From WHSV01 sp050694055 (GTDB lineage Bacteria > Actinomycetota > CADDZG01 > WHSQ01): a DNA stretch of 10,552 bases. Made by a program: the position numbers and the translations under genes. How positions within the stretch are numbered: position 1 is the first letter of the stretch; each line of letters starts with the position of its first letter. The DNA lies in the NCBI GenBank assembly GCA_050694055.1, contig JBOGWX010000096.1, positions 1 to 10,552 on the forward strand, given 5' to 3'. The notes under the pieces are model-generated. The model was not told the DNA's origin. It saw only the letters and a program-made list of their open reading frames with translations, and did no database searches. Of the stretch, positions 1-6,728 are shown piece by piece.

Positions 1-68
1 TTCTTTACAACCCCTTTACCGGGTAAGTGATGGACTGGGGCCCAGGCTCCGAAAAGGGGAGACGGCGT

Positions 69-263
69 ATGAGAAACCAGACCCACAAAGGTTCGGCACC
101 CCTCACGGCCAGGCCTTCGCGCCGCTACTCGAACGAGCGCCGCTGCGTCCACGAGGGCTGCACCACCAAGCTGTCGCAATACAACGGCCGCGACAAGTGC
201 TGGACCCACGCCGACTTCAAGATCCCCCGCCTCCGCGGCCGCGTGAACGAGGCAGCCACCTAG
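69..263 (+). CDS. small Cys/His-rich (putative zinc-binding) hypothetical protein
   Basis: A 64-residue basic protein of unknown function. The ATG at 69 is preceded by AGGGGAG (55-61) with a 7-nt gap, so I prefer it to the in-frame ATG at 27, which has no such site. The N-terminal third is basic and Ser/Arg-rich, probably disordered. The core carries Cys26, Cys31, Cys44 and His47 (C-x4-C-x12-C-x2-H), a spacing that could hold one zinc ion; the text around it reads RRCVHEGC and CWTHADF. The C-terminus is again basic (PRLRGRV). The impression that such short one-knuckle proteins occur in actinobacteria comes from memory, and I know no characterised member. It stands alone on the plus strand and ends 36 nt before a stem-loop. 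Nucleic-acid binding or a regulatory role is only a guess from the charge and the metal-ligand pattern. Confidence 0.72.
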   Translation: MRNQTHKGSAPLTARPSRRYSNERRCVHEGCTTKLSQYNGRDKCWTHADFKIPRLRGRVNEAAT

Positions 264-299
264 AGCTTCCCTAACTGAACTTCCACCCCCGCACCCCTG

Positions 300-329
300 C
301 GACGACCCCCGCACCCCCGGGGGTCGTCG
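300..329. terminator. stem-loop between convergent genes (possible bidirectional terminator)
   Basis: Bases 300-310 (CGACGACCCCC) pair perfectly with 319-329, giving an 11-bp GC-rich stem with an 8-nt C-rich loop. It lies between the stop of the small gene (263) and the stop of the acylase gene (356), which converge here. Neither side is followed by a clear T-run, so it is not a classical intrinsic terminator. High-GC actinobacteria often use such U-less hairpins at convergent gene ends, so transcript-end function is inferred from position. Confidence 0.6.
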
Positions 330-355
330 TCTGTCCGGGTCCGGTGGCCGGACCG

Positions 356-2965
356 CTAGTCCGAGCCGAGCACCTCGACGACGTGGTTGTGCGTGCCCCG
401 GTTCTGCCACGGGATCGGATCGACCGAGCCGGCGCCGAAGGCCTCGAAGGTGATGTTCTCGGCGTCGGCCGACCACGCGGACAGGTCGTCTCCCTGCTCG
501 GCGACGAGCTCCTTGTAGGCCTGACGGAACGAGCCCACTACCGCCCCCTTGCACCTCTCGAGCTTGCGCGTGCCGACCACGTCGCAATAGTTGCGCTCGT
601 AGAGCTTGCGGGAGCGACGGCCGAAGAGATTGAAGCTGTAGCTCGAGAAGTCGAACCAGAACGACGAGCCACCGTTCGGGCGGTAGTCGGTGACCGGAGC
701 GCCGATCAGCTCGTAGCCGCGCCGGCCGAGCTCGTCGTCGAAGATGCGCGCGGTCATGAGCTCGTACCAGCGGTCGAACAACAACAGCGCGGCCGATTCG
801 TCCATGGTGTCGTTGCCGTCGCGGTTGAAGCGATGCGCGCCCCGGCGCGCCCACGACTTCACGACCCCGAGCGCGTCGTGTGCCCCGCTGTTCTTCTTGA
901 TCGACTTCCCGAGCTTGTTGAACATCCGGGGAGCGAGGTATGCGCCCCGCGTATCGCGGGTGGCCGCATCTCGAATGACGTCGACGAGGTCGCTGAGCTC
1001 CGCCCGGCCCCCTCCGTCGAACAGCTCGTGCATGCGGTCGCTCAACAGCTCCATGCGTTGCACGCTGCCCCACTTGAAGCCGTCGTAGTTGTCCCACGAG
1101 GCGGAGGGCTTGTTGTTCCAGTTGGCGACCCATCCCTGCTCCGGATTGACGACCTGGGGCTGAGCCGCGTAGCGACGACGGCCCCTCCACTCCCACTCGC
1201 CGGTGCCCCAGGTGGGCAGCGAGGGAGAGGTGCCGCGCGTCCGGCGCGGGTAGAAGCCGACGTGGAAGTAACCGATGTCGTGGGCGTCGGCATAGAAGGC
1301 GTTGAACGACATCGTGAAGTCCTTCGCCGCGGCGGCGAAGTCATCGATCGAGTCCACCTCGGTGTTCCAACGGTAGAACTGCGGGATCGAGTCGAGCTCG
1401 CGCTCCCAGAAGAAACGCTCCTTGACGAACGCGACCGGCTTGCCCTTGACCGTCCCGCGTCCGATGACGGGACCGTGCAGGGTGCGATAGATCGTGTCGG
1501 TCTCGACGCGCGGCGGCTCCGGAGAGGTCGGGGTGGGCTTGACGACGTAGGTCTCCTCACGCGACTCCATGGCGACGCATTCGCCGTCGAACAGGTAGCC
1601 GTTCGATTCCCCGGTCGGCTCCCCGCCCGCGGGGTCGCACAACAGCTCGACGCGCGTATCGACCGCGTCGGAGTATCCGGTCGTGAGCGACCACGCGTAG
1701 TCCGCGCCGCGGCCGAGCGGGATGAGCGCCGAGGCCCCCGGAACCGCCGGCCCCCTGAAGTCCACTCCCGGCGCGTGCACGTCGACGTCCATGAAGAACG
1801 AGGGCACTCCGTAACCGACCTGCGGAGCGCCGATCTGCAACGGGTTGCCGGTCGCCGATTTCTCGCCCGAGACCAGCAGCGCGTTGGACGCCGGAGCCCT
1901 GAACCCGAGCGAGCCCAGCACCTCCGCGCGCAGATCGGTCATAGCGGCCTGCTCCTGGCCCAGCGCCTCGGCCTCGTCGGGGATGGCGACGGAGCTCGAG
2001 TCGAGCTTGCCGAGCCGCTGCGTCGAAAAATCGCCGTCGCCCGGAGCGATCGAGACCGGCGAGCGCGGGTCGTTTTGGAACAGCAAGTCGTCGTAGACCT
2101 TCATCCCCTTGCGCTTGCCGAGCCGCTTGCGCAGGTGCGCCAAGAAGGCTGCGTTCTCCAGTTCGCCTCCGGCGGTCTCGCCGAACACCCGCAGTTGCAG
2201 GATCGCGAGGTAGGCCGTGTCGGTCGCGCTCCACTCTTCGGGGAACACCGGCGGAGGGTTGCCGGTCGCCGCGTACTCGACGGGCATCTCGTTCGCCTTG
2301 GTGGTCTTGAGTTCGTCGATGTAAGCGTTGACGCCGTCCGCGTACGCCTCGATCCCCTCTTGCACCGCGACTCCGGTGGCGCCGAACTTGTCGTCGAACG
2401 CGGCGAGCATGGCCTCGACCTCTTCGAGCGTGTAGCCGTTGCGCCGGGTGTCCTTGTCCATCTTCAGAAACGCATCGTCGGTGCCCGATCCCAGGAACTC
2501 GGCGAGGTCGCCGCGCGCGGCGTGGCGAAAGACGTCCATCTGGAACATGCGGTCCTCGGCCGTGACGTAGCCGAGCGCGAAGCTCGCTTGGTTCATGGAA
2601 CCGGCATAGATGTGAGGGATCCCAAGCGTGTCGCGATAGACGGTCACGCCGGTGGTGGGCTCGTAGCCGGCCTCGACCTCGTCGGTCCCGAACTGCATCG
2701 AGTGGAAGTAGTCGTCGAGCTCGGCCTCCGTCACGTCGTCGTCGTCGATAAGCGAGGCGTAGGTGTCGAGCTGGTCGTCGAAGTGCTCGCCGCCCTCGAG
2801 CGTGGGCCCCACGTAGCCGTCCTGGCCGGGGGGCACGATGGAGTAAGCGCGCAGCTCGTCGGGGACCTCGGGTGGGAGCTCGCTCGTCTGCGCCCCTGCC
2901 GGCGCGCCGAGCGTCGCGCCCAGCACCACCGTCGCCATCGCAACTCCCAGCATCGGACGAATCAC
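356..2965 (-). CDS. secreted penicillin acylase family protein (Ntn hydrolase, peptidase S45)
   Basis: An 869-residue precursor of an N-terminal-nucleophile amidase, of the family that cleaves acyl-amide bonds in penicillins, cephalosporins, N-acyl-homoserine lactones or related amides. I start it at the GTG at 2965 because GGAGG (2971-2975) lies 5 nt upstream; an in-frame ATG at 3028 would only add 21 non-signal residues. A signal peptide follows: hydrophobic run LGVAMATVVLGATLGA, then a PAGA/Q cleavage-like site. The alpha-chain region has the family motif GIPHIYAG (115-122). The beta chain should begin at Ser360 in APASNALLVSG; this matches the self-processing Ser-Asn junction, though Ala rather than Gly precedes the Ser. 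The conserved NWNNKP block (615-620) supplies the beta-chain Asn of the oxyanion region. Total length fits the family (about 800-850 residues plus signal). It is divergent from the kinase gene at 3102. The substrate cannot be told from sequence. Confidence 0.9.
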   Translation of the reverse strand: MIRPMLGVAMATVVLGATLGAPAGAQTSELPPEVPDELRAYSIVPPGQDGYVGPTLEGGEHFDDQLDTYASLIDDDDVTEAELDDYFHSMQFGTDEVEAGYEPTTGVTVYRDTLGIPHIYAGSMNQASFALGYVTAEDRMFQMDVFRHAARGDLAEFLGSGTDDAFLKMDKDTRRNGYTLEEVEAMLAAFDDKFGATGVAVQEGIEAYADGVNAYIDELKTTKANEMPVEYAATGNPPPVFPEEWSATDTAYLAILQLRVFGETAGGELENAAFLAHLRKRLGKRKGMKVYDDLLFQNDPRSPVSIAPGDGDFSTQRLGKLDSSSVAIPDEAEALGQEQAAMTDLRAEVLGSLGFRAPASNALLVSGEKSATGNPLQIGAPQVGYGVPSFFMDVDVHAPGVDFRGPAVPGASALIPLGRGADYAWSLTTGYSDAVDTRVELLCDPAGGEPTGESNGYLFDGECVAMESREETYVVKPTPTSPEPPRVETDTIYRTLHGPVIGRGTVKGKPVAFVKERFFWERELDSIPQFYRWNTEVDSIDDFAAAAKDFTMSFNAFYADAHDIGYFHVGFYPRRTRGTSPSLPTWGTGEWEWRGRRRYAAQPQVVNPEQGWVANWNNKPSASWDNYDGFKWGSVQRMELLSDRMHELFDGGGRAELSDLVDVIRDAATRDTRGAYLAPRMFNKLGKSIKKNSGAHDALGVVKSWARRGAHRFNRDGNDTMDESAALLLFDRWYELMTARIFDDELGRRGYELIGAPVTDYRPNGGSSFWFDFSSYSFNLFGRRSRKLYERNYCDVVGTRKLERCKGAVVGSFRQAYKELVAEQGDDLSAWSADAENITFEAFGAGSVDPIPWQNRGTHNHVVEVLGSD

Positions 2966-3041
2966 GCTTACCTCCAGGCCACAACGGGTCGATGAATGTA
3001 GTGAGGGTTCTGCCCGGGGGCGTGGCATTCCTGCCCGTCCC

Positions 3042-3068
3042 CGGCGGACCGCACCACTGCGGTCGCCG
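3042..3068. promoter_or_regulatory. bulged hairpin in the divergent acylase/kinase spacer
   Basis: CGGC (3042-3045) and GACCGCA (3047-3053), separated by a single bulged G, pair with TGCGGTC (3058-3064) and GCCG (3065-3068) around a CCAC loop. That makes 11 pairs in a 27-nt element, 19 nt before the kinase ribosome binding site. It occupies the 136-bp spacer shared by two divergent genes. It could be a dyad operator bound by a regulator of both genes, or a 5'-UTR structure of the kinase mRNA. No clear -35/-10 pair is visible next to it. Confidence 0.4.
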
Positions 3069-3101
3069 ACCAGCCGGGCGTTTGATTGAGGGATTCGTTT
3101 A

Positions 3102-4385
3102 GTGGGAATGCCTTCCAGAGTGAGGCGAGGGGACTTGATAGCGGAACGTTACGAGCTCGAGGACGAGCTCGGACGGGGCGGCATGGCCGAGGTCTGGCGC
3201 GCCCGCGACGTGCGCCTCGACCGCACGGTCGCCGTCAAGTTCCTGGCCCCCGAGTTCTCCGAGGACCCCGAGTTCCTGGTCCGCTTCTTCTCCGAGGCGC
3301 AGAGCGTCGCCTCGCTCGTCCACCCGAACGTTGTGGCGGTGCTCGACTTCGGCGATTCCGACGGCCGTCCCTATCTCGTGATGGAGTACGTCTCGGGCGG
3401 GGCGCTGTCCGACGTGGTCGGCGAGCCGCTGATGCCCGAGCGGGCGCTCGAATTCATCGAGCAGGCCGCCCGGGGTGCCGGCGCCGCCCACGCCATCGGG
3501 GTCGTGCATCGTGACCTCAAGCCCGCCAACATCCTGCTGGACGAGGATGGCCGGCCCAAGCTCGCCGACTTCGGCATCGCCGCGTCGCGCGGCCGCGAGC
3601 GCATAACCGCCACCGGCCAGACCATCGGGTCGCCGCACTACATCTCGCCGGAGCAGGTCTCCGGCCAGAGCGCGACCCCCGCGTCGGACGTCTACAGCCT
3701 CGGGATCGTGCTCTACCAGCTGCTCACCGGCGTCAGGCCCTACGAGTTCGACAACGTCACCGCGGTCGCGATCAGCCACGTCGACTCCGAGCCCGAGCCC
3801 CCGAGCGCCCAGGTCGAGGACCTCGACCCCGCGCTGGACGCCCTCGTGCTCAGGTGTCTCGCCAAGGACCCCGAGGATCGCTACGCCGACGGCAACGAGC
3901 TGGCCGAGAGCATCGCAACCGACGCCTACCTCCACGAGAACGCGCACCTGTGGGACGACGACGACGACCGTTCGGAGCGGGGGCCAGGTCGCAAGCTGCT
4001 CCTCGGCGCGGCCGCCGCGCTGCTGGTTGCCGGCATCGCGCTGGCCGGCGTCCTGTCGCTCGGCTCGACCGATTCGGCCCCCGCCGACGACGAGACCTCG
4101 GAGGAGAGCGTCACCGACCAAGACAAGAAGAGGCCGGGGCCGACCCCGAGCGTCTCGCCGGTCGAGACCACCACCGAGCCCTCGGAGGCGACCGAGCCAG
4201 AAGACCAAGAGCCCGACCAGCCCAAGTCCGGCAACGGCTCCGGTGGGTCTGGAGGCGGGGGCGGAGTTCCCGACCCGGATGACCCGGTGGAGGACCCAGA
4301 GCCGGAGCCCGACCCGACGCCGGAGCCCGACCCGACGCCGGACCCGGAGCCCACCGAGGACGACGACGGCACCACCACTCCGTAA
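3102..4385 (+). CDS. transmembrane Hanks-type serine/threonine protein kinase
   Basis: A 427-residue membrane kinase that phosphorylates Ser/Thr on protein substrates from the cytoplasmic side. GAGGG (3088-3092) lies 9 nt before the GTG at 3102; an ATG two codons later is too distant. The kinase domain spans about 17-280: glycine loop GRGGMAEV (24-31), catalytic Lys46, alpha-C Glu65, HRDLKPAN with Asp138 and Asn143, DFG 156-158, an activation loop with Thr169, Thr171 and Thr174, and SPEQ (182-185) in place of APE. All catalytic residues are present and the HRD motif makes it an RD kinase. After an acidic linker (DDDDD), one membrane helix lies at about 299-320. The outer segment (322-427) is Ser/Thr/Pro/Asp/Glu-rich with a Gly-rich patch and DPEP/DPTP repeats ending in GTTTP. 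No PASTA or other sensor domain is visible, so how it senses signals is unknown. It resembles the Pkn family in general form. Confidence 0.95.
   Translation: MGMPSRVRRGDLIAERYELEDELGRGGMAEVWRARDVRLDRTVAVKFLAPEFSEDPEFLVRFFSEAQSVASLVHPNVVAVLDFGDSDGRPYLVMEYVSGGALSDVVGEPLMPERALEFIEQAARGAGAAHAIGVVHRDLKPANILLDEDGRPKLADFGIAASRGRERITATGQTIGSPHYISPEQVSGQSATPASDVYSLGIVLYQLLTGVRPYEFDNVTAVAISHVDSEPEPPSAQVEDLDPALDALVLRCLAKDPEDRYADGNELAESIATDAYLHENAHLWDDDDDRSERGPGRKLLLGAAAALLVAGIALAGVLSLGSTDSAPADDETSEESVTDQDKKRPGPTPSVSPVETTTEPSEATEPEDQEPDQPKSGNGSGGSGGGGGVPDPDDPVEDPEPEPDPTPEPDPTPDPEPTEDDDGTTTP
4302..4337 (+). repeat. 18-nt tandem repeat in the kinase tail
   Basis: Two exact consecutive copies of an 18-nt unit (4302-4319 and 4320-4337), followed by a partial third copy, encode the PEPDPT repeats of the outer kinase tail. 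Such units can vary in number by slippage, so the tail length may differ between strains. This is seen directly; variability is inferred. Confidence 0.85.
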
Positions 4386-4478
4386 CGTGCCCACGCTGCC
4401 ATATTTCTGGCCGCTTCGACGACCTCACCGTCCGCCGACTCGAGTACCGACAGTGGCACTTGGTCGGCCGGGCTTTGT

Positions 4479-4889
4479 CTAGGCTCGCGACACTCGCCAG
4501 CCGGAGGACGAGAGCAATCGCTCGTCTCTGGTTATCAGGACGAGGTCGTACACCAAGGCGCTCGCGGCGATAAAGCGATCGGCGGGGTCCTGATGCGGAA
4601 GATCCACAGTGCGGCTCGCCATCGCCACGGTTCGCGTCACGGTCGCGTCTCGGAGAGGAAAGTCCCTCAGTGCCTCTTCGACCCAGACCTGGGCGGGGGC
4701 ATCGAGCTGGATACGGCCCCGCTCGGCCAGGATCAAAGCCTCCCAGACACTCACGGGCGACAGCCACAGCTCGTTACCCGGATCCTCCAAGTCTTGGGCG
4801 ACCCCGGCCGACAGCTCGTCCGGTCGGAGCAGCGCCCAAATCCAAACGTGGGTGTCGAGAAGGAGCTTCAACCCTGCAGGCTCTCCCAC
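4479..4889 (-). CDS. VapC-type PIN-domain toxin
   Basis: A PIN-domain endoribonuclease, the toxin half of a type II toxin-antitoxin pair. Numbered from the GTG at 4889, the four acidic metal-binding positions are Asp12 (LLLDTHVWIW), Glu50 (SVWEALIL), Asp104 (DPADRFIAAS) and Asp122 (TRDERLL), so the site looks intact. Length (136 residues) is normal. Two starts are possible. The GTG at 4889 has GAGG 7 nt upstream. The TTG at 4871 shares TTGA with the antitoxin stop and would give an N-terminus M-KLLLDTH, which fits most VapC proteins better; GGGAG (4883-4887) lies 11 nt before it. I give the longer form as the outer limit. Both starts overlap the antitoxin gene, implying translational coupling. 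The RNA target cannot be read from the sequence. It converges on the kinase gene; I see no clear terminator in the 93-bp spacer. Confidence 0.9.
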   Translation of the reverse strand: MGEPAGLKLLLDTHVWIWALLRPDELSAGVAQDLEDPGNELWLSPVSVWEALILAERGRIQLDAPAQVWVEEALRDFPLRDATVTRTVAMASRTVDLPHQDPADRFIAASALVYDLVLITRDERLLSSSGWRVSRA

Positions 4890-5110
4890 TCCCCTGCCTC
4901 GACAACGGGAGAAACGATGTCGCCGACGATGACGCCTCGTCCAGCCAGACGCCCGAGGCGCCGCTTACCCTCGCGGGGCCGAGAAACCGGCACAACTTCG
5001 GCGATTGGTTCACCCCGCTTCGTTATCAGAAGCGGCTCACCGGTCTTTCGAACCTGCTCCAGGGCCGCGAGACAGGTCGCCTTGAACTTGGAGACAGAGA
5101 GCTCATCCAT
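4868..5110 (-). CDS. Phd/YefM-type antitoxin
   Basis: An 80-residue antitoxin that should bind the adjacent PIN toxin and, as family members do, repress its own promoter. The N-terminal half has the Phd/YefM fold signature: SVSKFKATCLAALEQV, then TGEPLLITKRGEPIAEVVPV, the strand-turn-strand typical of the family. The C-terminal half (GRLAGRGVIVGDIVSPV, then EWESL) matches the toxin-binding tail commonly paired with PIN toxins. The ATG at 5110 gives the expected N-terminal length. No good ribosome binding site precedes it; with the nuclease stop only 18 nt upstream, translation may be re-initiated, or a short leader from an internal promoter may be used. It overlaps the toxin reading frame at its 3' end. 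Confidence 0.9.
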   Translation of the reverse strand: MDELSVSKFKATCLAALEQVRKTGEPLLITKRGEPIAEVVPVSRPREGKRRLGRLAGRGVIVGDIVSPVVEAGEWESLQG

Positions 5111-5118
5111 CCCAATAT

Positions 5119-5132
5119 TTGACCATGGTCAA
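5119..5132. promoter_or_regulatory. perfect 14-bp palindrome, candidate antitoxin operator
   Basis: TTGACCATGGTCAA is a perfect 14-bp palindrome placed 8 bp before the antitoxin ATG. It overlaps the stop codon and last codon of the nuclease gene. Just upstream on the minus strand lies TATAGT (5135-5140), a five-of-six match to a -10 box, also inside the end of the nuclease gene; no good -35 goes with it. Phd/YefM proteins generally autoregulate through palindromes near their promoter, so an operator role is a reasonable inference. Confidence 0.6.
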
Positions 5133-5749
5133 TGACTATAGACAAGATGCCCTAGAGCCTGGCCACTGCACGAGTCTGCCGACCATAGACCTCGGTCGCC
5201 CTCGCGCGCTTGTCGCTGAAGATCAACGAGTAGGTCCGAGTGGCGCACGTTGGGCGGATAGGTGTAGGCGTGCGCGTAGCCGTTGAGCACGAGTCGTGCG
5301 TTGACCATCTCGCCGCCGAGATAGACGTAACGCAACAGCCGGTCGTAGCGATCGGTCTCCTCGATGTCCTTGACGAGCGCGACCTCGGCGCCGCCCAGCA
5401 GCGCCTTGGTGGCGGCGCTCGCCTCCCTGCCGAAGCACTCGACCGGCGAGCCGGGCTTTACCGATTCGGGCGTGTCGATCCCGATGAGGCGCACGCTGTA
5501 GGTCTGTCCGATCTCGGCCCGCCCCGCGCCGGGCCCGTCGTTGCGCCCGGTGATCCTGACCTCGACGGTGTCGCCGTCGACGATGCGGGTGACCTCGGCG
5601 GTCTCGTAGCCACCCGGCTCGGCGGCCGCGGTCGCCGGCGCCTGGCGCGAGAGATCGACCTCGTGGCGCGCGCAGGCGGTCAGCACCAGCAAGACGCACA
5701 GGACCACCGAATTCAGTTTTCTGGGGTGAAATGTTCGCCGAGCGCGCAT
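5129..5749 (-). CDS. staphylococcal-nuclease-like (thermonuclease family) lipoprotein
   Basis: A 206-residue exported nuclease of the SNase fold, expected to hydrolyse DNA and RNA in a Ca2+-dependent way outside the membrane. The N-terminus is a lipoprotein signal: basic start, hydrophobic VVLCVLLVL, then lipobox LTAC with Cys26 as the likely lipidated residue. A short linker leads to the catalytic domain (about 50-195). Compared with S. aureus nuclease, the catalytic and metal-binding residues are present: Asp58 and Asp60 in VDGDTVEV, Arg87, Asp92 and Glu95 in VRLIGIDTPES, and Arg137 in DRYDRLLRY. Two more cysteines (Cys105 and one near the C-terminus in DSCSG) could form a disulfide. The ATG lies 3 nt after the stop of the DUF559 gene without a strong ribosome binding site, suggesting translational coupling. 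The start codon sits inside a repeated palindrome. Confidence 0.9.
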   Translation of the reverse strand: MRARRTFHPRKLNSVVLCVLLVLTACARHEVDLSRQAPATAAAEPGGYETAEVTRIVDGDTVEVRITGRNDGPGAGRAEIGQTYSVRLIGIDTPESVKPGSPVECFGREASAATKALLGGAEVALVKDIEETDRYDRLLRYVYLGGEMVNARLVLNGYAHAYTYPPNVRHSDLLVDLQRQAREGDRGLWSADSCSGQALGHLVYSH

Positions 5750-5761
5750 GGCTCACCAGAA
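5719..5761 (+). repeat. 43-nt imperfect palindromic repeat, copy A
   Basis: An imperfect stem-loop: a 15-nt left arm (5719-5733, starting TTCTGGGGTGAAATG), a 13-nt loop (5734-5746) and a right arm ending CACCAGAA at 5761. Ten of the 15 arm positions pair, including the outer six and the inner ATG/CAT. The first 31 nt match copy B (6800-6830, opposite strand) at 27 positions. It covers the end of the DUF559 gene and the first codons of the nuclease gene. The repeat is seen directly; its nature (REP-like element or inverted terminal repeat) is unknown. Confidence 0.7.
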
Positions 5762-6721
5762 AGCGTGGGTTCCGAGGGCTCGGCGGACCTGTTCGACGAC
5801 GTACTCGGGCTCGCGCACCACGTCCTCCCAGGTAAAGCGGAGCACGATCCAACCCTGGATGTTCATGAAGTTGTCCCGACGCCTGTCGCGGTTACGTTCC
5901 CGGCGCCCCGCATGGAACCGCCGGCCGTCGACCTCGATGTGGACCTTGTGCTGCGCGTAGACGAAGTCGAGACGCCACGCCTTACCTGTGTCCGACTCCA
6001 GCGCGACCTGCTTCTCGGGCTCGGCGAGCTTCGCTTTGCGGATCACCTTCAAGAACTTGTGCTCCAGCACGGACAGCGGCATCGCCGGGTCATCGCCTCG
6101 TACCGCCAGCAGCTTCTTGAACGTTCGAGTGCGGCGCCGTCCCGGCCCCCCGAGCATTCGAACGATCTCCAGCATCCGTTCGCGCTCGACCAACCCACGG
6201 TAGGTGCAGTCGTCGAGCACCTCCTCGAGCCTGGTCTCACCGAGCACCGAGGCGAGGTCCACCATGGTTCGGTTGGCGTTGGTAATCGGGATGGAGTCGA
6301 TGATCCTGGTGTGCGCGCGCGGCACGGCTCCGACGCGCCGGACCTCGAGCCCCGGCCGAGACCGAAAATCACGCACGGAGATGATCTCGACCACCCCGGG
6401 TGGGCGGTCGATCATGTCGAGCATGAAGGCGGCCGAGCGGTGCGACAGCCAGGCCCCCTCACCGGCGTAGAGCGACGCCGCCTTAGCGCTCTGTCTGCGA
6501 GTGCGAGGCGCAGCGGTGAAGCGGTAGACGCGGGGCCAGACTCGTTCGACCTCACCGGCGGCGACGAGCCGGTGAAGCAGCGCGTCGGAGCAACCCACGG
6601 CGCGCGCTTGGCTGCGTTCGAACACGCCGTGCTGCGCCTCGGCCAGACGCACCAGGGCTCGGCGTCCGTTGAACGAGGATCGTGAGGTGCGCACGAGCCA
6701 CACGGTGAACGAGCCGGACAC
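5753..6721 (-). CDS. AbiEi-like winged-helix plus DUF559 (Vsr-like nuclease) protein
   Basis: A 322-residue two-domain protein. The N-terminal part (about 20-70) reads as the winged helix found in AbiEi-type type IV antitoxin domains: LAEAQHGVFERSQARAVG, then a recognition-helix-like stretch and RVWPRVYRF. A middle region of about 120 residues follows. The C-terminal domain (about 215-318) is DUF559, related to Vsr/PD-(D/E)xK nucleases: Glu220 in SVLEHKF, Asp252 in WRLDFVY, Glu263-x-Asp265 in HIEVDG, then a very basic RERNRDRRRDN segment and GWIVLRFTWEDV. All likely metal ligands are present, so catalysis is possible. No AbiEii-type toxin gene is adjacent, so calling it a working type IV antitoxin would be unsafe. 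The GTG at 6721 lacks a ribosome binding site, and the true start may be up to about 20 codons downstream. The role (repair, defence or regulation) is unknown. Confidence 0.82.
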   Translation of the reverse strand: MSGSFTVWLVRTSRSSFNGRRALVRLAEAQHGVFERSQARAVGCSDALLHRLVAAGEVERVWPRVYRFTAAPRTRRQSAKAASLYAGEGAWLSHRSAAFMLDMIDRPPGVVEIISVRDFRSRPGLEVRRVGAVPRAHTRIIDSIPITNANRTMVDLASVLGETRLEEVLDDCTYRGLVERERMLEIVRMLGGPGRRRTRTFKKLLAVRGDDPAMPLSVLEHKFLKVIRKAKLAEPEKQVALESDTGKAWRLDFVYAQHKVHIEVDGRRFHAGRRERNRDRRRDNFMNIQGWIVLRFTWEDVVREPEYVVEQVRRALGTHAFW

Positions 6722-6728
6722 CGCCGGC

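Noticed and set aside
344..2995. 883-codon open frame on the plus strand opposite the acylase gene
   Set aside because: It is an antisense shadow caused by high GC and strong codon bias. The minus strand encodes a recognisable full-length acylase with signal peptide and catalytic motifs; the plus-strand product is an Arg/Val/Glu-rich string without motifs.
4386..4478. Terminator between the kinase and PIN toxin genes
   Set aside because: Only weak, widely spaced short repeats are visible and there is no T-run.
5719..5761. Integron attC site
   Set aside because: The palindrome lacks the RYYYAAC and GTTRRRY end boxes, and no integrase gene is present.
5753..6721. Complete type IV AbiE toxin-antitoxin system
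   Set aside because: Only an AbiEi-like winged helix is seen, fused to a DUF559 domain. No AbiEii nucleotidyltransferase gene is adjacent.
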